From contig JAZUGR010000028.1 of NCBI GenBank assembly GCA_045641345.1, forward strand, positions 1 through 57,467: DNA of 57,467 nucleotides, given 5' to 3'. Each line of letters starts with the position of its first letter. Position 1 is the first letter of the stretch. The DNA comes from Cacconaster sp045641345 (lineage in GTDB: Bacteria; Bacteroidota; Bacteroidia; Bacteroidales; UBA932). The notes beneath the pieces were generated by a model, which saw nothing but the letters and a program-made list of their open reading frames with translations, ran no database searches and was not told the DNA's origin. Position numbers and translations under genes: made by a program. Shown here one piece after another: positions 34,698-43,515 of this stretch.

Positions 34698-37598
34698 CTA
34701 CTCTCCGAAGATATCCTTCTTTGAGAGGACCTTGACGGTGCCGAACTTCTCAAGCTCCTTGAAATTCAAGTCGCTCAGACGGCCGAGGATGGCGATTCTG
34801 TATTTGCGCCCCTTGACGTTGTCCTGCTGGAACTTCACGACATCGTCCATCGTGAAACCGCTTATCTTGTCGAAGCAGTCGCGACGGATGTCGTAGTCGA
34901 GCCCGAGCTTCTGCGCATCGAGATACGACCAGAGCACCTTCTCCTTGAGAGTCCGCTTGGTGCGATAGGTCGTCAGCAACGATTCCTTCGCAATGCCGAA
35001 CGACTCCTGAGAAACGGGCATTTCGTTGATTATCGAGTCGAAGGCCTCGAGTGCATCGATGACCTTGTCGTTCTGGGTGGCGATAAAGTCCATGAATATG
35101 ACATTCTCCTCGAGATTGTCGGGCAGAGTGTACCTGGCCGCAGCCGAATATGCAAGGCCGCGGGCCTCGCGCATCTCCTGGAACACGATGCTTCCCATTC
35201 CCCCGCCGAAATATTCATTGTACATCTCGACAGTCGGAACGATGGATGCATCATAGCGCTCGCCCTTGTTCGAGAAGGAGAGCATCAGGCTCTGGTTGGC
35301 ATCGTAATCCGACACGAACACCACATTCTCATCGGCCACGACTTCCCTGAACGGATATGCAGGCGCCGTAGGAGCCAGCGTCTCACCGCACTTGTGCGTC
35401 GAGTTTATCATTGCGACAACCTCATCCTCATCCTTCGGGCCGTAATAGAGAATCTTGTGCGCGAAGTTGAAGAAACCGTGGATCCTGTCGCAGAGCTCCT
35501 GCTCGGTAAGGGCGTTTATCCCACTTGTGGTCAGACGTTTGGTATAGGGATTTTCGGAGCCGTAGAGGGCATAGAACTCCAATGCGGTAAGGTTGGAATT
35601 CTGGTCGAGACGGGCGTTGCGGCGGTCGAGTATGGTATTGGCCTTCAGCTGCGAGAGAGCCTCTCTGTCGGGCTGCGCATCAGAAATCAGCTCCTCCATC
35701 AGAGCTACGGCCTTGCCCATATTCTCATCCAACCCGGAGATGGTGAGATACGTGCGATCCGACCTGCACTGCACGTCGAAATCGCAGGCAAGCGAATAGA
35801 ACTCCTTCTGAACATCGACGGCGCTTCTGGTTGAAGTGCCAAGCAGAGGAAGGTAAGAGCAGGCCATTTCAAGCTTTCCGTCGGCATTCCTGCCCGTTTC
35901 GAAGAGATAGGTTATCGAGAACAGGGAGCTGGCATCGTTGTGCTTGTAGAGCACCGGGATGTCGCTCTTGGCCGAGAGCACCCTCAAATCCTTCGAGTAG
36001 TCGGTAAACACGGGCTCGATGGGCTTCACTTCGGAGGAGAGAATCTCCCTGAGGAATGCGCTTGACGTATCGCGGTTGGTGAAGATGGGGGTTATGGCTG
36101 GCTTGGCGATCCTGGTATCCGTGGGGTCCTTCTTCTCAAGCTTGTCTATCTCGACGTAGTTGTCCTTGAAATTGTCGCTGACAAAAGCCATCAGGTCAGC
36201 CTTGGATATTGCCGAGATTCTTTCGGGGGTATTGATGAAGTCACCCCATGCAATGCCGTTCACGAAGCAGTCCACGGCAGAGGAAGCCATGGCGCCGGAC
36301 GATTCCATCTTCCTTATGAATTCAAGTTTCATATTGTTGACCACGGCCGTGAGAAGGTCGTCGCCGAAGTCTCCCGAAGCCACCTTCGCCACTTCGGCGA
36401 GCGCTATGTCGCGCACCTCCTCAAGACTCTGGCCGGCCTTGGGCTGAGCCTGGATTACGAATATGGAATAGTCGGCGAGAGCTTCGACACCGGCGTTCAT
36501 TCCGAGAGTCTTCTGCATCTGGTTAACGTTAAGGTCGATCAGACCGGCAGTGCCGTTGTTCAGCACATTCTCGAGCAGGCTGAGGTAGATGGCCGAAGAA
36601 TCGGCTGCACCGGGGAACCTCCACGCAAGCATAATTGACGGAGACTCGTTGCCGAGCACCTCCCGCACGATGGGCTTCTCTATCGGCTTTTCGGCCTCGA
36701 ACTCCATTTTCCGGAGGTTGGGGTTGGGCTTGAGCGCTCCGAAATACCTGTCGATTGTCTTTATCGCCTCGTCAGGGTCGAAATCGCCGGCAAGGCACAC
36801 GGCCATATTGTTGGGAACGTACCACTCGTCGTGATAGTTCTTCACGTTGGTGATTGAAGGATTCTTGAGATGCTCGGGCCATCCGATCACAGGGGTATGA
36901 TAGGGATGATTCTCGAAAAGGGCCTGGCTCATACTGTTCCAGACTTTTTCGCCGTCAAGCGCCGAATACTGGTTGTATTCCTCGTAAATCGTCTCCAATT
37001 CGGTATGGAATCCGCGGAGAACGCAGTTCTCGAACCTGTCGGCCTGAACTTTCGCCCAATTTTCAATCTGGTTGGAAGGTATGTTCTCGATATAGCAGGT
37101 TACGTCGTACGAGGTGAATGCATTGGTTCCCATCGAGCCTATGGACGACATCAGCTTGTCGTACTCATTGGGGATGGCGATTTTCGAAGCTTCGTATGAA
37201 ATCGAATCGATGCGGTGATAGATTTCCTTGCGCAGGTCAGGGTCTTCGGTCTTGCGGTACACCTCGAAAAGAGCCTCTATCTCGTCGAGCATCGGCTTTT
37301 CCAACTCATAGTTCTGAGTGCCGAACCGCTCGGTGCCCTTGAACATCAGATGTTCGAAATAGTGCGCCAGCCCTGTGGTCTCCTGAGGGTCGTTCTTGCT
37401 CCCCACACGAACCGGAGTCCACGCATATACGCGCGGCTCGTCGTGGTTCACTATCATATACACCTTGAGCCCGTTGTCGAGCGTGTAGATTCTGGCTCCG
37501 GTAGGGTCGTCCTTGAACGATTCGTACCTGTACCTTACACACGAAACGGCCGAAACGAGAATCAGGGCCGCGAAGAGGAGATGGAAGATTCTTTTCAT
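34698..37598 (-). CDS. Two-module M16 (pitrilysin/insulinase) zinc metalloprotease, lipoprotein
   Basis: The 966-residue protein has a lipoprotein signal (LVSAVSCVRY), placing it in the envelope. The inverted zinc motif HYFEH (79-83) is in the N-terminal active module, with a distal acidic cluster EEYN near 206. About 50 extra residues lie between these sites (ELEKPMLDEIEALFEVYRKT region), as in other long Bacteroidetes members. The second, inactive module starts near 560 and carries the RGLAYSAAARY substrate-binding block. Such proteases degrade peptides in a closed chamber. It is transcribed divergently from the DUF1573-meaB operon. Upstream of ade/yhhQ it leaves a 155-base gap without a gene. 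Confidence 0.92.
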   Translation of the reverse strand: MKRIFHLLFAALILVSAVSCVRYRYESFKDDPTGARIYTLDNGLKVYMIVNHDEPRVYAWTPVRVGSKNDPQETTGLAHYFEHLMFKGTERFGTQNYELEKPMLDEIEALFEVYRKTEDPDLRKEIYHRIDSISYEASKIAIPNEYDKLMSSIGSMGTNAFTSYDVTCYIENIPSNQIENWAKVQADRFENCVLRGFHTELETIYEEYNQYSALDGEKVWNSMSQALFENHPYHTPVIGWPEHLKNPSITNVKNYHDEWYVPNNMAVCLAGDFDPDEAIKTIDRYFGALKPNPNLRKMEFEAEKPIEKPIVREVLGNESPSIMLAWRFPGAADSSAIYLSLLENVLNNGTAGLIDLNVNQMQKTLGMNAGVEALADYSIFVIQAQPKAGQSLEEVRDIALAEVAKVASGDFGDDLLTAVVNNMKLEFIRKMESSGAMASSAVDCFVNGIAWGDFINTPERISAISKADLMAFVSDNFKDNYVEIDKLEKKDPTDTRIAKPAITPIFTNRDTSSAFLREILSSEVKPIEPVFTDYSKDLRVLSAKSDIPVLYKHNDASSLFSITYLFETGRNADGKLEMACSYLPLLGTSTRSAVDVQKEFYSLACDFDVQCRSDRTYLTISGLDENMGKAVALMEELISDAQPDREALSQLKANTILDRRNARLDQNSNLTALEFYALYGSENPYTKRLTTSGINALTEQELCDRIHGFFNFAHKILYYGPKDEDEVVAMINSTHKCGETLAPTAPAYPFREVVADENVVFVSDYDANQSLMLSFSNKGERYDASIVPTVEMYNEYFGGGMGSIVFQEMREARGLAYSAAARYTLPDNLEENVIFMDFIATQNDKVIDALEAFDSIINEMPVSQESFGIAKESLLTTYRTKRTLKEKVLWSYLDAQKLGLDYDIRRDCFDKISGFTMDDVVKFQQDNVKGRKYRIAILGRLSDLNFKELEKFGTVKVLSKKDIFGE

Positions 37599-37623
37599 TT
37601 TGAAGTCGATTTGAATTTGGTGG

Positions 37624-37643
37624 CAAATTTAATATTATCTTTA
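37624..37643. promoter_or_regulatory. Divergent promoter region of the M16 protease and DUF1573 operon
   Basis: On the minus strand TAAATTTG (37631-37624) is a full -7 match for the protease gene. On + TATCTTTA (37636-37643) is a one-mismatch -7 for the DUF1573 gene. The two boxes are only four bases apart, so they probably interfere with each other. Confidence 0.5.
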
Positions 37644-37684
37644 CATTTTATTGCAGAGGCAGCACTCTTATTTGACTCCATCGG

Positions 37685-38785
37685 ATGCACAAAGTTTCAC
37701 TCATAATCGCTTTTCTCGTTTCAGCGGCGGCATTGTGCGCGGCAGGGTCGAAGGAGGAGGGCGTCATTTCGTTCCCGGATGGCAAGACATTCGATTTCGG
37801 CGACATAACCCTTGCCGACGGGCCGCAGAGCTGCACTTTCCGCTACCGCAACGTCTCTTCGGCTCCGATGCAGATATTCGACATAATCTCCTCCTGCGGA
37901 TGCACCACTCCCGAATGGAGCCGCGAAGCCACGCCTCCCGGAGGCGAAGGCAGAATCAGGGTAACGTTCTCCAACGATCAGGGGCCGTACCCTTTCGACA
38001 AAACGCTCACGCTGTATGTTTCGGGCATCGACAGGCCTGTCCTGCTGCATATACGGGGGGTTGTCCACGAAAAGAACAAGCCGCTTGCCGAGCGCTTCCC
38101 TGTGCATCTGGGGCATCTCGGCCTGCGCACCCTCGACGTATCCCTGAATTACGTTGACCAGGGCGGAGCAAAATCCGACAGAATGATGATAGCCAACCTG
38201 GGCAATTCCCCGCTCGAGGTAAAGGCCGTCGGCCCGTCGGACGGGCTGAGCATAAGCGTCACCCCCTCGCCCGTAGCGCCCCGCAGCACCGCCATGCTCT
38301 GCTTCTCGGTGGATACCCGCAGAATGAAAGAGGTCCGCTGGGGCAAGGAGACCTTCACCTGTCTCCTTTCATCCGGAGGCAGGGTATCCCCCGACACGCT
38401 GAAGGTCCGTGCCCTCATCAGGGAGGATTTCTCATCGTTGAGCGGGAAGGCGCTCGAGGCTGCCCCCGTCGCGGAAGTCGAGAAGAGCTATTTCGAATTC
38501 GGCATCGTAGAGGCCGGGCGCAAGGTCACGGCCGTCTTCACAATCCGCAACAGCGGCAAAAAGGACCTTGTCCTGCGCAAGATCGACAGCGACGGAGGAG
38601 GCGCAGTCCCCCTCTCGAAATGTCCCCTCGTCATAAAGCCGGGAGCCTCAGCCACAATCAGGGCACAAGTCGATACCAAACGCAGCGAGGGTGAGGTGCT
38701 GTCGGTTCTTTCCATAATAACCAACGCACCGAAAAAACCGGTGATAAACCTATTCGTAACAGGAATAATCAACAACACGATATGA
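37685..38785 (+). CDS. Exported DUF1573 protein
   Basis: The 366-residue product has a signal peptide. A DUF1573 domain follows (about residues 25-130: FDFGDITLADG, CTFRYRNVSS, ISSCGCTTPEWS), with the hallmark Cys-Gly-Cys, and a second Ig-like copy lies near the C terminus (FEFGIVEAGRKVTAVFTIRNSGKKDL). These ASPM/Hydin-like beta-sandwich proteins are very common in Bacteroidetes, and their function is unknown. The stop codon overlaps the ATG of meaB by four bases (ATGA). Confidence 0.85.
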   Translation: MHKVSLIIAFLVSAAALCAAGSKEEGVISFPDGKTFDFGDITLADGPQSCTFRYRNVSSAPMQIFDIISSCGCTTPEWSREATPPGGEGRIRVTFSNDQGPYPFDKTLTLYVSGIDRPVLLHIRGVVHEKNKPLAERFPVHLGHLGLRTLDVSLNYVDQGGAKSDRMMIANLGNSPLEVKAVGPSDGLSISVTPSPVAPRSTAMLCFSVDTRRMKEVRWGKETFTCLLSSGGRVSPDTLKVRALIREDFSSLSGKALEAAPVAEVEKSYFEFGIVEAGRKVTAVFTIRNSGKKDLVLRKIDSDGGGAVPLSKCPLVIKPGASATIRAQVDTKRSEGEVLSVLSIITNAPKKPVINLFVTGIINNTI

Positions 38786-39918
38786 AACAGACGGAAAAAC
38801 CAGTCGAACACCAGGGTGATTTCTTCCCCGACTATGACAACAAGGACTCCAGCCTCGTGGTCAACGAAGGTGTGAAGCAGCCCCCCATCACCAATCCCTA
38901 TGTCAAGAAGTTCTACAGGAAGCGTCCCGACATACTCACGGTCGACCAATATATGGAAGGCATCCTGGCGGGCAACACCACCATCCTGAGCCAGGCGATA
39001 ACGCTTGTGGAGAGCCATCTGCCGCAGCACCGCGAGGTTGCCACGCAGATAATCCGCCGCTGCCAGAGTGAATCGACTTCGCGCAAGTCGATGAGAATCG
39101 GCATAACAGGTGTGCCCGGCGCCGGAAAGAGCACGTTCATAGAGGCGTTCGGTTCGTATATGACATCCTGCGGGCACAAGCTGGCCGTTCTGGCCATCGA
39201 CCCCAGCAGCGAGAAGACCAAAGGGAGCATCCTCGGCGACAAAACCCGTATGGAAACCCTCTGCCACGACCCCAACGCATTCATCCGTCCCAGCCCTAGC
39301 GCAGGTTCGCTGGGTGGAGTTGCGCGCAAGACCCGCGAATCCATACTCCTCTGCGAAGCGGCGGGATATGACGTGATTTTCGTGGAGACCGTGGGCGTGG
39401 GGCAGAGCGAGACCGCCGTGCACTCTATGACCGACTTCTTTCTGCTGCTGCTAATTTCAGGGGCGGGCGACGACCTGCAGGGCATCAAGCGCGGCATAAT
39501 GGAGATGAGCGACCTTATCAACGTAACCAAGGCCGATGGAACAAACATAGAAAAGGCCCAGATGGCCAAGACCTTATACATCAACGCACTGCACCTCTTC
39601 CCTCCCACCGAGTCGGGATGGATTCCCACCGCCGTCACGTCCTCTTCGGTGACGAAGGACGGAATGACGGAGATAAAGCAGAAAATCGACGAATACTTCG
39701 CCCTGGTCCGCAAGAACGGCTACTACGAGAAACGGCGCCGTGAACAGGCCCGATACTGGATGTACGAGAGCATCAACGAGTCGCTCAAGAATATGTTCTA
39801 CGAAAATCCCGAAATCGAAAGGCTGCTCCCCGAATATGAGGAAGCCGTGCTCGACGGAAAGCTCGAGTCCTTCACTTCGGCAGCGGAACTGATTGAAAAA
39901 TACAGACAGAACAAGTAA
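38782..39918 (+). CDS. meaB: Methylmalonyl-CoA mutase-associated GTPase
   Basis: The 378-residue G3E-family GTPase protects and reloads the B12 cofactor of methylmalonyl-CoA mutase. Walker A is GVPGAGKST (110-118), and the Mg and switch residues are in AIDPSSEKTKGSILGDKTRM. FVETVGVGQSE follows, and the base-specificity motif is TKAD rather than NKAD, as in some MeaB proteins. The mutase genes are not in the window. This gene links functionally to mce and mmdABC 15 kb away. It overlaps the DUF1573 gene and is two bases before the exporter gene. Confidence 0.95.
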   Translation: MKQTEKPVEHQGDFFPDYDNKDSSLVVNEGVKQPPITNPYVKKFYRKRPDILTVDQYMEGILAGNTTILSQAITLVESHLPQHREVATQIIRRCQSESTSRKSMRIGITGVPGAGKSTFIEAFGSYMTSCGHKLAVLAIDPSSEKTKGSILGDKTRMETLCHDPNAFIRPSPSAGSLGGVARKTRESILLCEAAGYDVIFVETVGVGQSETAVHSMTDFFLLLLISGAGDDLQGIKRGIMEMSDLINVTKADGTNIEKAQMAKTLYINALHLFPPTESGWIPTAVTSSSVTKDGMTEIKQKIDEYFALVRKNGYYEKRRREQARYWMYESINESLKNMFYENPEIERLLPEYEEAVLDGKLESFTSAAELIEKYRQNK

Positions 39919-39920
39919 CT

Positions 39921-41036
39921 ATGCACGAAGCGTTCCACATCCTTGCCGGCACCCTCCTTTCGGGCATCCAGATTACAGGCCTTGTAATCATAATGATGCT
40001 CCTGATTGAGTATTTCAACGTACAGACCCGGGGTGGATGGGCCTCGCGCCTCAGAGAATCGGGGCCGGGGCAGGTTCTGCTCGGAGCGATCCTCGGCATC
40101 ATTCCCGGCTGTATGGGCGGGTTCGCCGCCGTTTCCCTCTACACCCACTCCCTCCTCGGATTCGGGGGATTGGTTGCAATGATGGTGGCATCCTCGGGCG
40201 ACGAGGCGTTCGTAATGCTTGCGACGATACCCCGTCAGGCGCTCCTTCTATCCGTCATCCTGTTTGCCGTAGCCGTGGTCTCGGGGCTCGTCGTCAACCT
40301 GTTTTCGGGGCACGATAAGATGAAACCCTCCTGCGGGCACGAATTCGAGATGCATGCGGGAGACGAGCACCACCACGATGCAGCGGACAGCTGCGATGCC
40401 GCAGGGGGCCACTCCCACGCCGGATGGAGCAATCTGCGGCACCCCTCACCCCAGCGTATAATCCTGCTTGTCTCCACGGCGGCATTCATCGCAGCGCTTG
40501 CTTTCGGCGTGCTCTCCCACGAGCACGGCGAAAACGGGCATCAGAGTGAGGGCCACTCCATAAATCTGCTCGACGAGCAATGGCTCAACATCCTGTTCGC
40601 CGTTATGAGCATCTTCGTGCTCTGGTTCACGGCTACGGCCAGGGAGCACTTCATTCAGGAGCACCTCTGGAACCACGTCATCAAGCGCCATCTCCTGCGG
40701 ATATTCTGCTGGACTTCAGGCGCCCTGCTACTGATAAACTTCGGCCTCGAATATTTCGACATCGCTTCGTTCACCCGCGACAACGTTCCATTTATGATAC
40801 TCCTGGCCGTGCTGATAGGCATAATCCCCGAATCCGGGCCGCACCTGCTGTTCGTCACAATGTTCGCCGGGGGTCTTGTGCCATTCTCAGTGCTTCTGGC
40901 AAGTTCCGTTTCGCAGGACGGGCATGCGTCGCTGCCGCTTCTGGCCGAGAGCAAGAGCGGTTTCATCAAGGCCAAGGCCATAAACGTCGCCATCGCGCTC
41001 GCCACCGGATTTGCGGCCTGCGCCATGGGATTTTAG
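39921..41036 (+). CDS. Putative 10-TM metal exporter (ArsP_2 / manganese-transporter-like)
   Basis: The 371-residue protein has two five-helix halves, each with a related Gly-Ile-Ile-Pro motif (GAILGIIPGCMGGF and AVLIGIIPESGPHL). The linker is rich in His, Asp and Cys (GDEHHHDAADSC, about 135-165), a likely metal-binding loop. The arrangement matches the PF11449 putative heavy-metal exporter family. The metal is not indicated. It is the third gene of the DUF1573-meaB operon (two-base gap). A functional tie to MeaB is not obvious. Confidence 0.82.
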   Translation: MHEAFHILAGTLLSGIQITGLVIIMMLLIEYFNVQTRGGWASRLRESGPGQVLLGAILGIIPGCMGGFAAVSLYTHSLLGFGGLVAMMVASSGDEAFVMLATIPRQALLLSVILFAVAVVSGLVVNLFSGHDKMKPSCGHEFEMHAGDEHHHDAADSCDAAGGHSHAGWSNLRHPSPQRIILLVSTAAFIAALAFGVLSHEHGENGHQSEGHSINLLDEQWLNILFAVMSIFVLWFTATAREHFIQEHLWNHVIKRHLLRIFCWTSGALLLINFGLEYFDIASFTRDNVPFMILLAVLIGIIPESGPHLLFVTMFAGGLVPFSVLLASSVSQDGHASLPLLAESKSGFIKAKAINVAIALATGFAACAMGF

Positions 41037-41054
41037 AAAGTCGGAGACTTCCGG

Positions 41055-41085
41055 TTGACACAATCCGAAATTATACCTATATTTG
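41055..41085 (+). promoter_or_regulatory. Promoter of the ferredoxin gene
   Basis: TTG (41055-41057), 20 nt, TATATTTG (41078-41085) matches the Bacteroidetes consensus. It lies 36 nt before the ferredoxin ATG. Confidence 0.7.
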
Positions 41086-41121
41086 CAATTGCTATTAGCA
41101 CAAACCTAAATTTTATTTACC

Positions 41122-41289
41122 ATGGCTTACAAAATCGGTGAAAACTGCGCAGCTTGCGGTACTTGCATCAACGAATGCCCTGTAGGAGCAATCTCTGCAG
41201 GCGACATCTACAAGATCGACCCCAACCTTTGCGCTGACTGTGGCACCTGCGCAGGCGTTTGCCCTATGGGCGCCATCGAGCAGGCATAA
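41122..41289 (+). CDS. 2[4Fe-4S] ferredoxin (55 aa)
   Basis: This small gene encodes a clostridial-type electron carrier with two cluster motifs, CAACGTCINECP and CADCGTCAGVCP, each of the form CxxCxxCxxxCP. Such ferredoxins shuttle electrons for pyruvate:ferredoxin oxidoreductase, Rnf and hydrogenases. It is monocistronic, with its own promoter and terminator. The start MAYKIGENC is typical. Confidence 0.96.
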   Translation: MAYKIGENCAACGTCINECPVGAISAGDIYKIDPNLCADCGTCAGVCPMGAIEQA

Positions 41290-41311
41290 CAAGCCTCACT
41301 ACAGTCTACGG

Positions 41312-41343
41312 AGGGCGGCTGTAACAGGGCCGCCTTTCTTTTT
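41312..41343 (+). terminator. Rho-independent terminator after the ferredoxin
   Basis: The GGCGGC/GCCGCC stem, extended by AG/TT, has a 9-nt loop and is followed by TTTCTTTTT. It separates the ferredoxin from rubrerythrin. Confidence 0.88.
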
Positions 41344-41396
41344 GGAAAACAACTATCAAAATACATAAAACAACAATCAACAAACACATAACCGTT

Positions 41397-41936
41397 ATGG
41401 CAAACAAATACGCCGGCACAAAAACCGAAAAGAACCTGGAAGCCGCATTTGCAGGCGAGTCACAGGCACGCAACAAGTACACATATTTCGCATCCAAGGC
41501 CAAGAAGGAAGGCTTCGAGCAGATCGCAGCCCTCTTTCTGAAAACCGCCGAAAACGAAAAGGAACACGCCAAGCTCTGGTTCAAGGAGCTTGAAGGCATT
41601 GGCGACACAGCGCACAACCTTGCCGCTGCAGCCGATGGCGAGAATTACGAATGGACCGATATGTACGAAGGCTTCGCCAAAACCGCCGAGGAGGAAGGCT
41701 TCACCGAATTGGCAAAGAGATTCCGTCTGGTGGCGGCGATCGAGAAGCATCACGAGGAGCGCTACCGCGCCCTGCTCAAGAACGTGAAGACTGCCGAGGT
41801 GTTCAAGAAATCGAGCGTCAAGGTATGGGAATGCCGCAACTGCGGTCACATAATCGTAGGCGAGGCAGCTCCCGAAGTATGCCCCACCTGCAACCATCCG
41901 CAGAGTTATTTCGAAATCAACGCAGAAAACTACTAA
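41397..41936 (+). CDS. rbr: Rubrerythrin
   Basis: Rubrerythrin reduces hydrogen peroxide in the anaerobe cytoplasm with electrons from rubredoxin or ferredoxin. The 179-residue protein has the diiron four-helix bundle with the Glu/His ligands of EKNLEAAFAGESQARNKY, ENEKEHAKLW and EKHHEERY. A C-terminal rubredoxin-like iron site follows (CRNCGH and CPTCNHP). The length is standard. A 53-base AT-rich leader follows the ferredoxin terminator, and the barrel-protein gene follows after 12 bases. Confidence 0.97.
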   Translation: MANKYAGTKTEKNLEAAFAGESQARNKYTYFASKAKKEGFEQIAALFLKTAENEKEHAKLWFKELEGIGDTAHNLAAAADGENYEWTDMYEGFAKTAEEEGFTELAKRFRLVAAIEKHHEERYRALLKNVKTAEVFKKSSVKVWECRNCGHIIVGEAAPEVCPTCNHPQSYFEINAENY

Positions 41937-41948
41937 CAGACCACAACT

Positions 41949-42554
41949 ATGAAAAGATTCATCATTGCAGCATTTGCGCTGTACCTTGCCGCCTTTGCAG
42001 CGAATGCACAGGTCCTGCCCGGAACTTTCACGTTCCAGGCCACCTCGGGAATCAACATCGCCAAAACAACCGGTTACGACAACAAACCCTGGGTAAGATA
42101 TGTCGGCGGAGTTGACTTCGGATACAAATTCACCAACGTATTCGCCCTTTCGTTGGGAGCGGCATATTCCGGCGAAGGCTTCACCTACTCCGGCGACTAC
42201 TACGGAAAGTGCCGCATCGACTACATCAACGTTCCGTTCCTCCTCAACTTCTACCTCTACAAGGGTCTTGCGCTCAAAACCGGCGTGCAGCCCGGATTCA
42301 AGATAAATGCGGTGGCCGACGGAATATCCAGAAGCACGGCTGAGAGGGTGGTCAAAGACGTCAACGTATCGATTCCCTTCGGCATCTCATACGAAGTGGC
42401 GGGAATCATTTTCGACTTCCGCTACAATATGGGTGTTTCTCCTATGTTCGACACCCGGGTAATAGAAGATTTCCAGAGGTCATCCGACTCGGCAAAGGGT
42501 TCCGTATTCCAGCTTACGATAGGTTACAAGCTGGCTCTCAACCATCCTCAGTAA
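41949..42554 (+). CDS. Small outer-membrane beta-barrel protein (porin-family, PF13568-like)
   Basis: The 201-residue product has a signal peptide (ending AANAQ) and alternating beta strands with aromatic belts (VGGVDFGYKFTNVFALSLGAAYS, FLLNFYLYKGLALKTGVQPGFK, IFDFRYNMGVS, FQLTIGYKLALNH). This fits an 8-strand outer-membrane barrel. The function is unknown. It lies 12 bases after rubrerythrin and abuts the alpha/beta hydrolase start, so the three are probably one operon. Confidence 0.82.
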   Translation: MKRFIIAAFALYLAAFAANAQVLPGTFTFQATSGINIAKTTGYDNKPWVRYVGGVDFGYKFTNVFALSLGAAYSGEGFTYSGDYYGKCRIDYINVPFLLNFYLYKGLALKTGVQPGFKINAVADGISRSTAERVVKDVNVSIPFGISYEVAGIIFDFRYNMGVSPMFDTRVIEDFQRSSDSAKGSVFQLTIGYKLALNHPQ

Positions 42555-43379
42555 GTGGCTTTTCTTCGCAAAATAAAGGGGTTCTGCTACTTTACGGTGC
42601 TTCGCATCAAGTGCAGGAAATATCCCGAAGAGGGGCATCTGGTCAGCGTCAACGGGGTTGACCTCCATTATTTCACACGGGGAGACCTGACCGGTCTTCC
42701 CGTGGTTTTGCTCCACGGTAACGGAGGCTCCCACAGGAGTATGCGCACCCAGGCTATGGAACTGGCGCTGAAAGGATACCGCATCTACAGTCCCGATTCG
42801 CGCGGGCAGGGCGAAAACGAGCCGCTCAGCCAGTATCACTATGCGGATATGATGGAAGACACTTTCCGGTTCATCTCCGCCCTCGGTCTGAAGCGCCCCG
42901 CCCTATTCGGATGGAGCGACGGCGGCATAATAGAACTGCTGCTGGAAATGGCACACCCCGGCACGAGTTCGCTCATAGTCGTGGCCGGAGCCAACCTCTG
43001 CCCCGACTGCGGGCCCGATTTCGAAAGTTTCAAGGAGTGGATCCTTTCAGAAGGCACCCCGCTTGCAATGATGATGCTCTCCGAGCCCGACATCAATCCA
43101 TCCGATCTTCAGGCCATCAAGTGCCCGGCGCTTGTCACCGTAGGCGGGAATGACCTTATAAGCGTCGAACATACCAGACTCATATCCGACAACATCCCTG
43201 ACGCCGAGCTCGAAATCTTCGAGGGCGAGTCGCACGGCAGCTACATAAAAAAGAGCCCGAAGATAGGCAGAAGCATCCTCGGGTTCTTCAACAGAAAAGG
43301 CTATGTCAATCGTCCGGAGTGTACTCAAGGATGTCTCCGGGACTGCACTCCAGAGCACGGCACAAAGCCGACAGAGTAG
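42555..43379 (+). CDS. Alpha/beta hydrolase with an antisense-derived C-terminal tail
   Basis: The cytoplasmic alpha/beta hydrolase has 274 residues and begins at a GTG directly after the stop of the barrel gene. The oxyanion region is HGNGGSH, the nucleophile elbow GWSDGG, the acid in GGNDLI and the His in EGESHGSY. The substrate is unknown. The fold normally ends near LGFFNRKG. The last 20 or so residues (from about VNRPE) are encoded antisense to the convergent HTH gene, so the frame probably lost an earlier stop and read on. The overlap is 74 bases. Confidence 0.85.
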   Translation: MAFLRKIKGFCYFTVLRIKCRKYPEEGHLVSVNGVDLHYFTRGDLTGLPVVLLHGNGGSHRSMRTQAMELALKGYRIYSPDSRGQGENEPLSQYHYADMMEDTFRFISALGLKRPALFGWSDGGIIELLLEMAHPGTSSLIVVAGANLCPDCGPDFESFKEWILSEGTPLAMMMLSEPDINPSDLQAIKCPALVTVGGNDLISVEHTRLISDNIPDAELEIFEGESHGSYIKKSPKIGRSILGFFNRKGYVNRPECTQGCLRDCTPEHGTKPTE

Positions 43380-43515
43380 AGAACCTCACCGCCTTTGCCT
43401 TGCCGGTCTTGAGAATCGACAGGTTGGCGGCGGATATGCCTATCCTCTCGGCAAGCTCGCCGCACGACATCTTGCGCCGGGCGAGCATAACATCAATGTT
43501 CACTACTATCGACAT
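43306..43515 (-). CDS. Small XRE-type helix-turn-helix regulator (69 aa)
   Basis: I place the start at MSIVVNIDV, which is typical of the small YozG-like HTH family. The helix-turn-helix spans LAERIGISAANLSILKTGKAKAVRFSTLSAL, followed by the family end CSPGDILEY. It would bind DNA as a dimer. In other genomes this protein often accompanies a DUF2975 membrane protein, but here it overlaps the flotillin gene end by 23 bases. That suggests translational coupling and a role in regulating that operon. Its 3' end overlaps the convergent hydrolase gene. Confidence 0.88.
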   Translation of the reverse strand: MSIVVNIDVMLARRKMSCGELAERIGISAANLSILKTGKAKAVRFSTLSALCRALECSPGDILEYTPDD

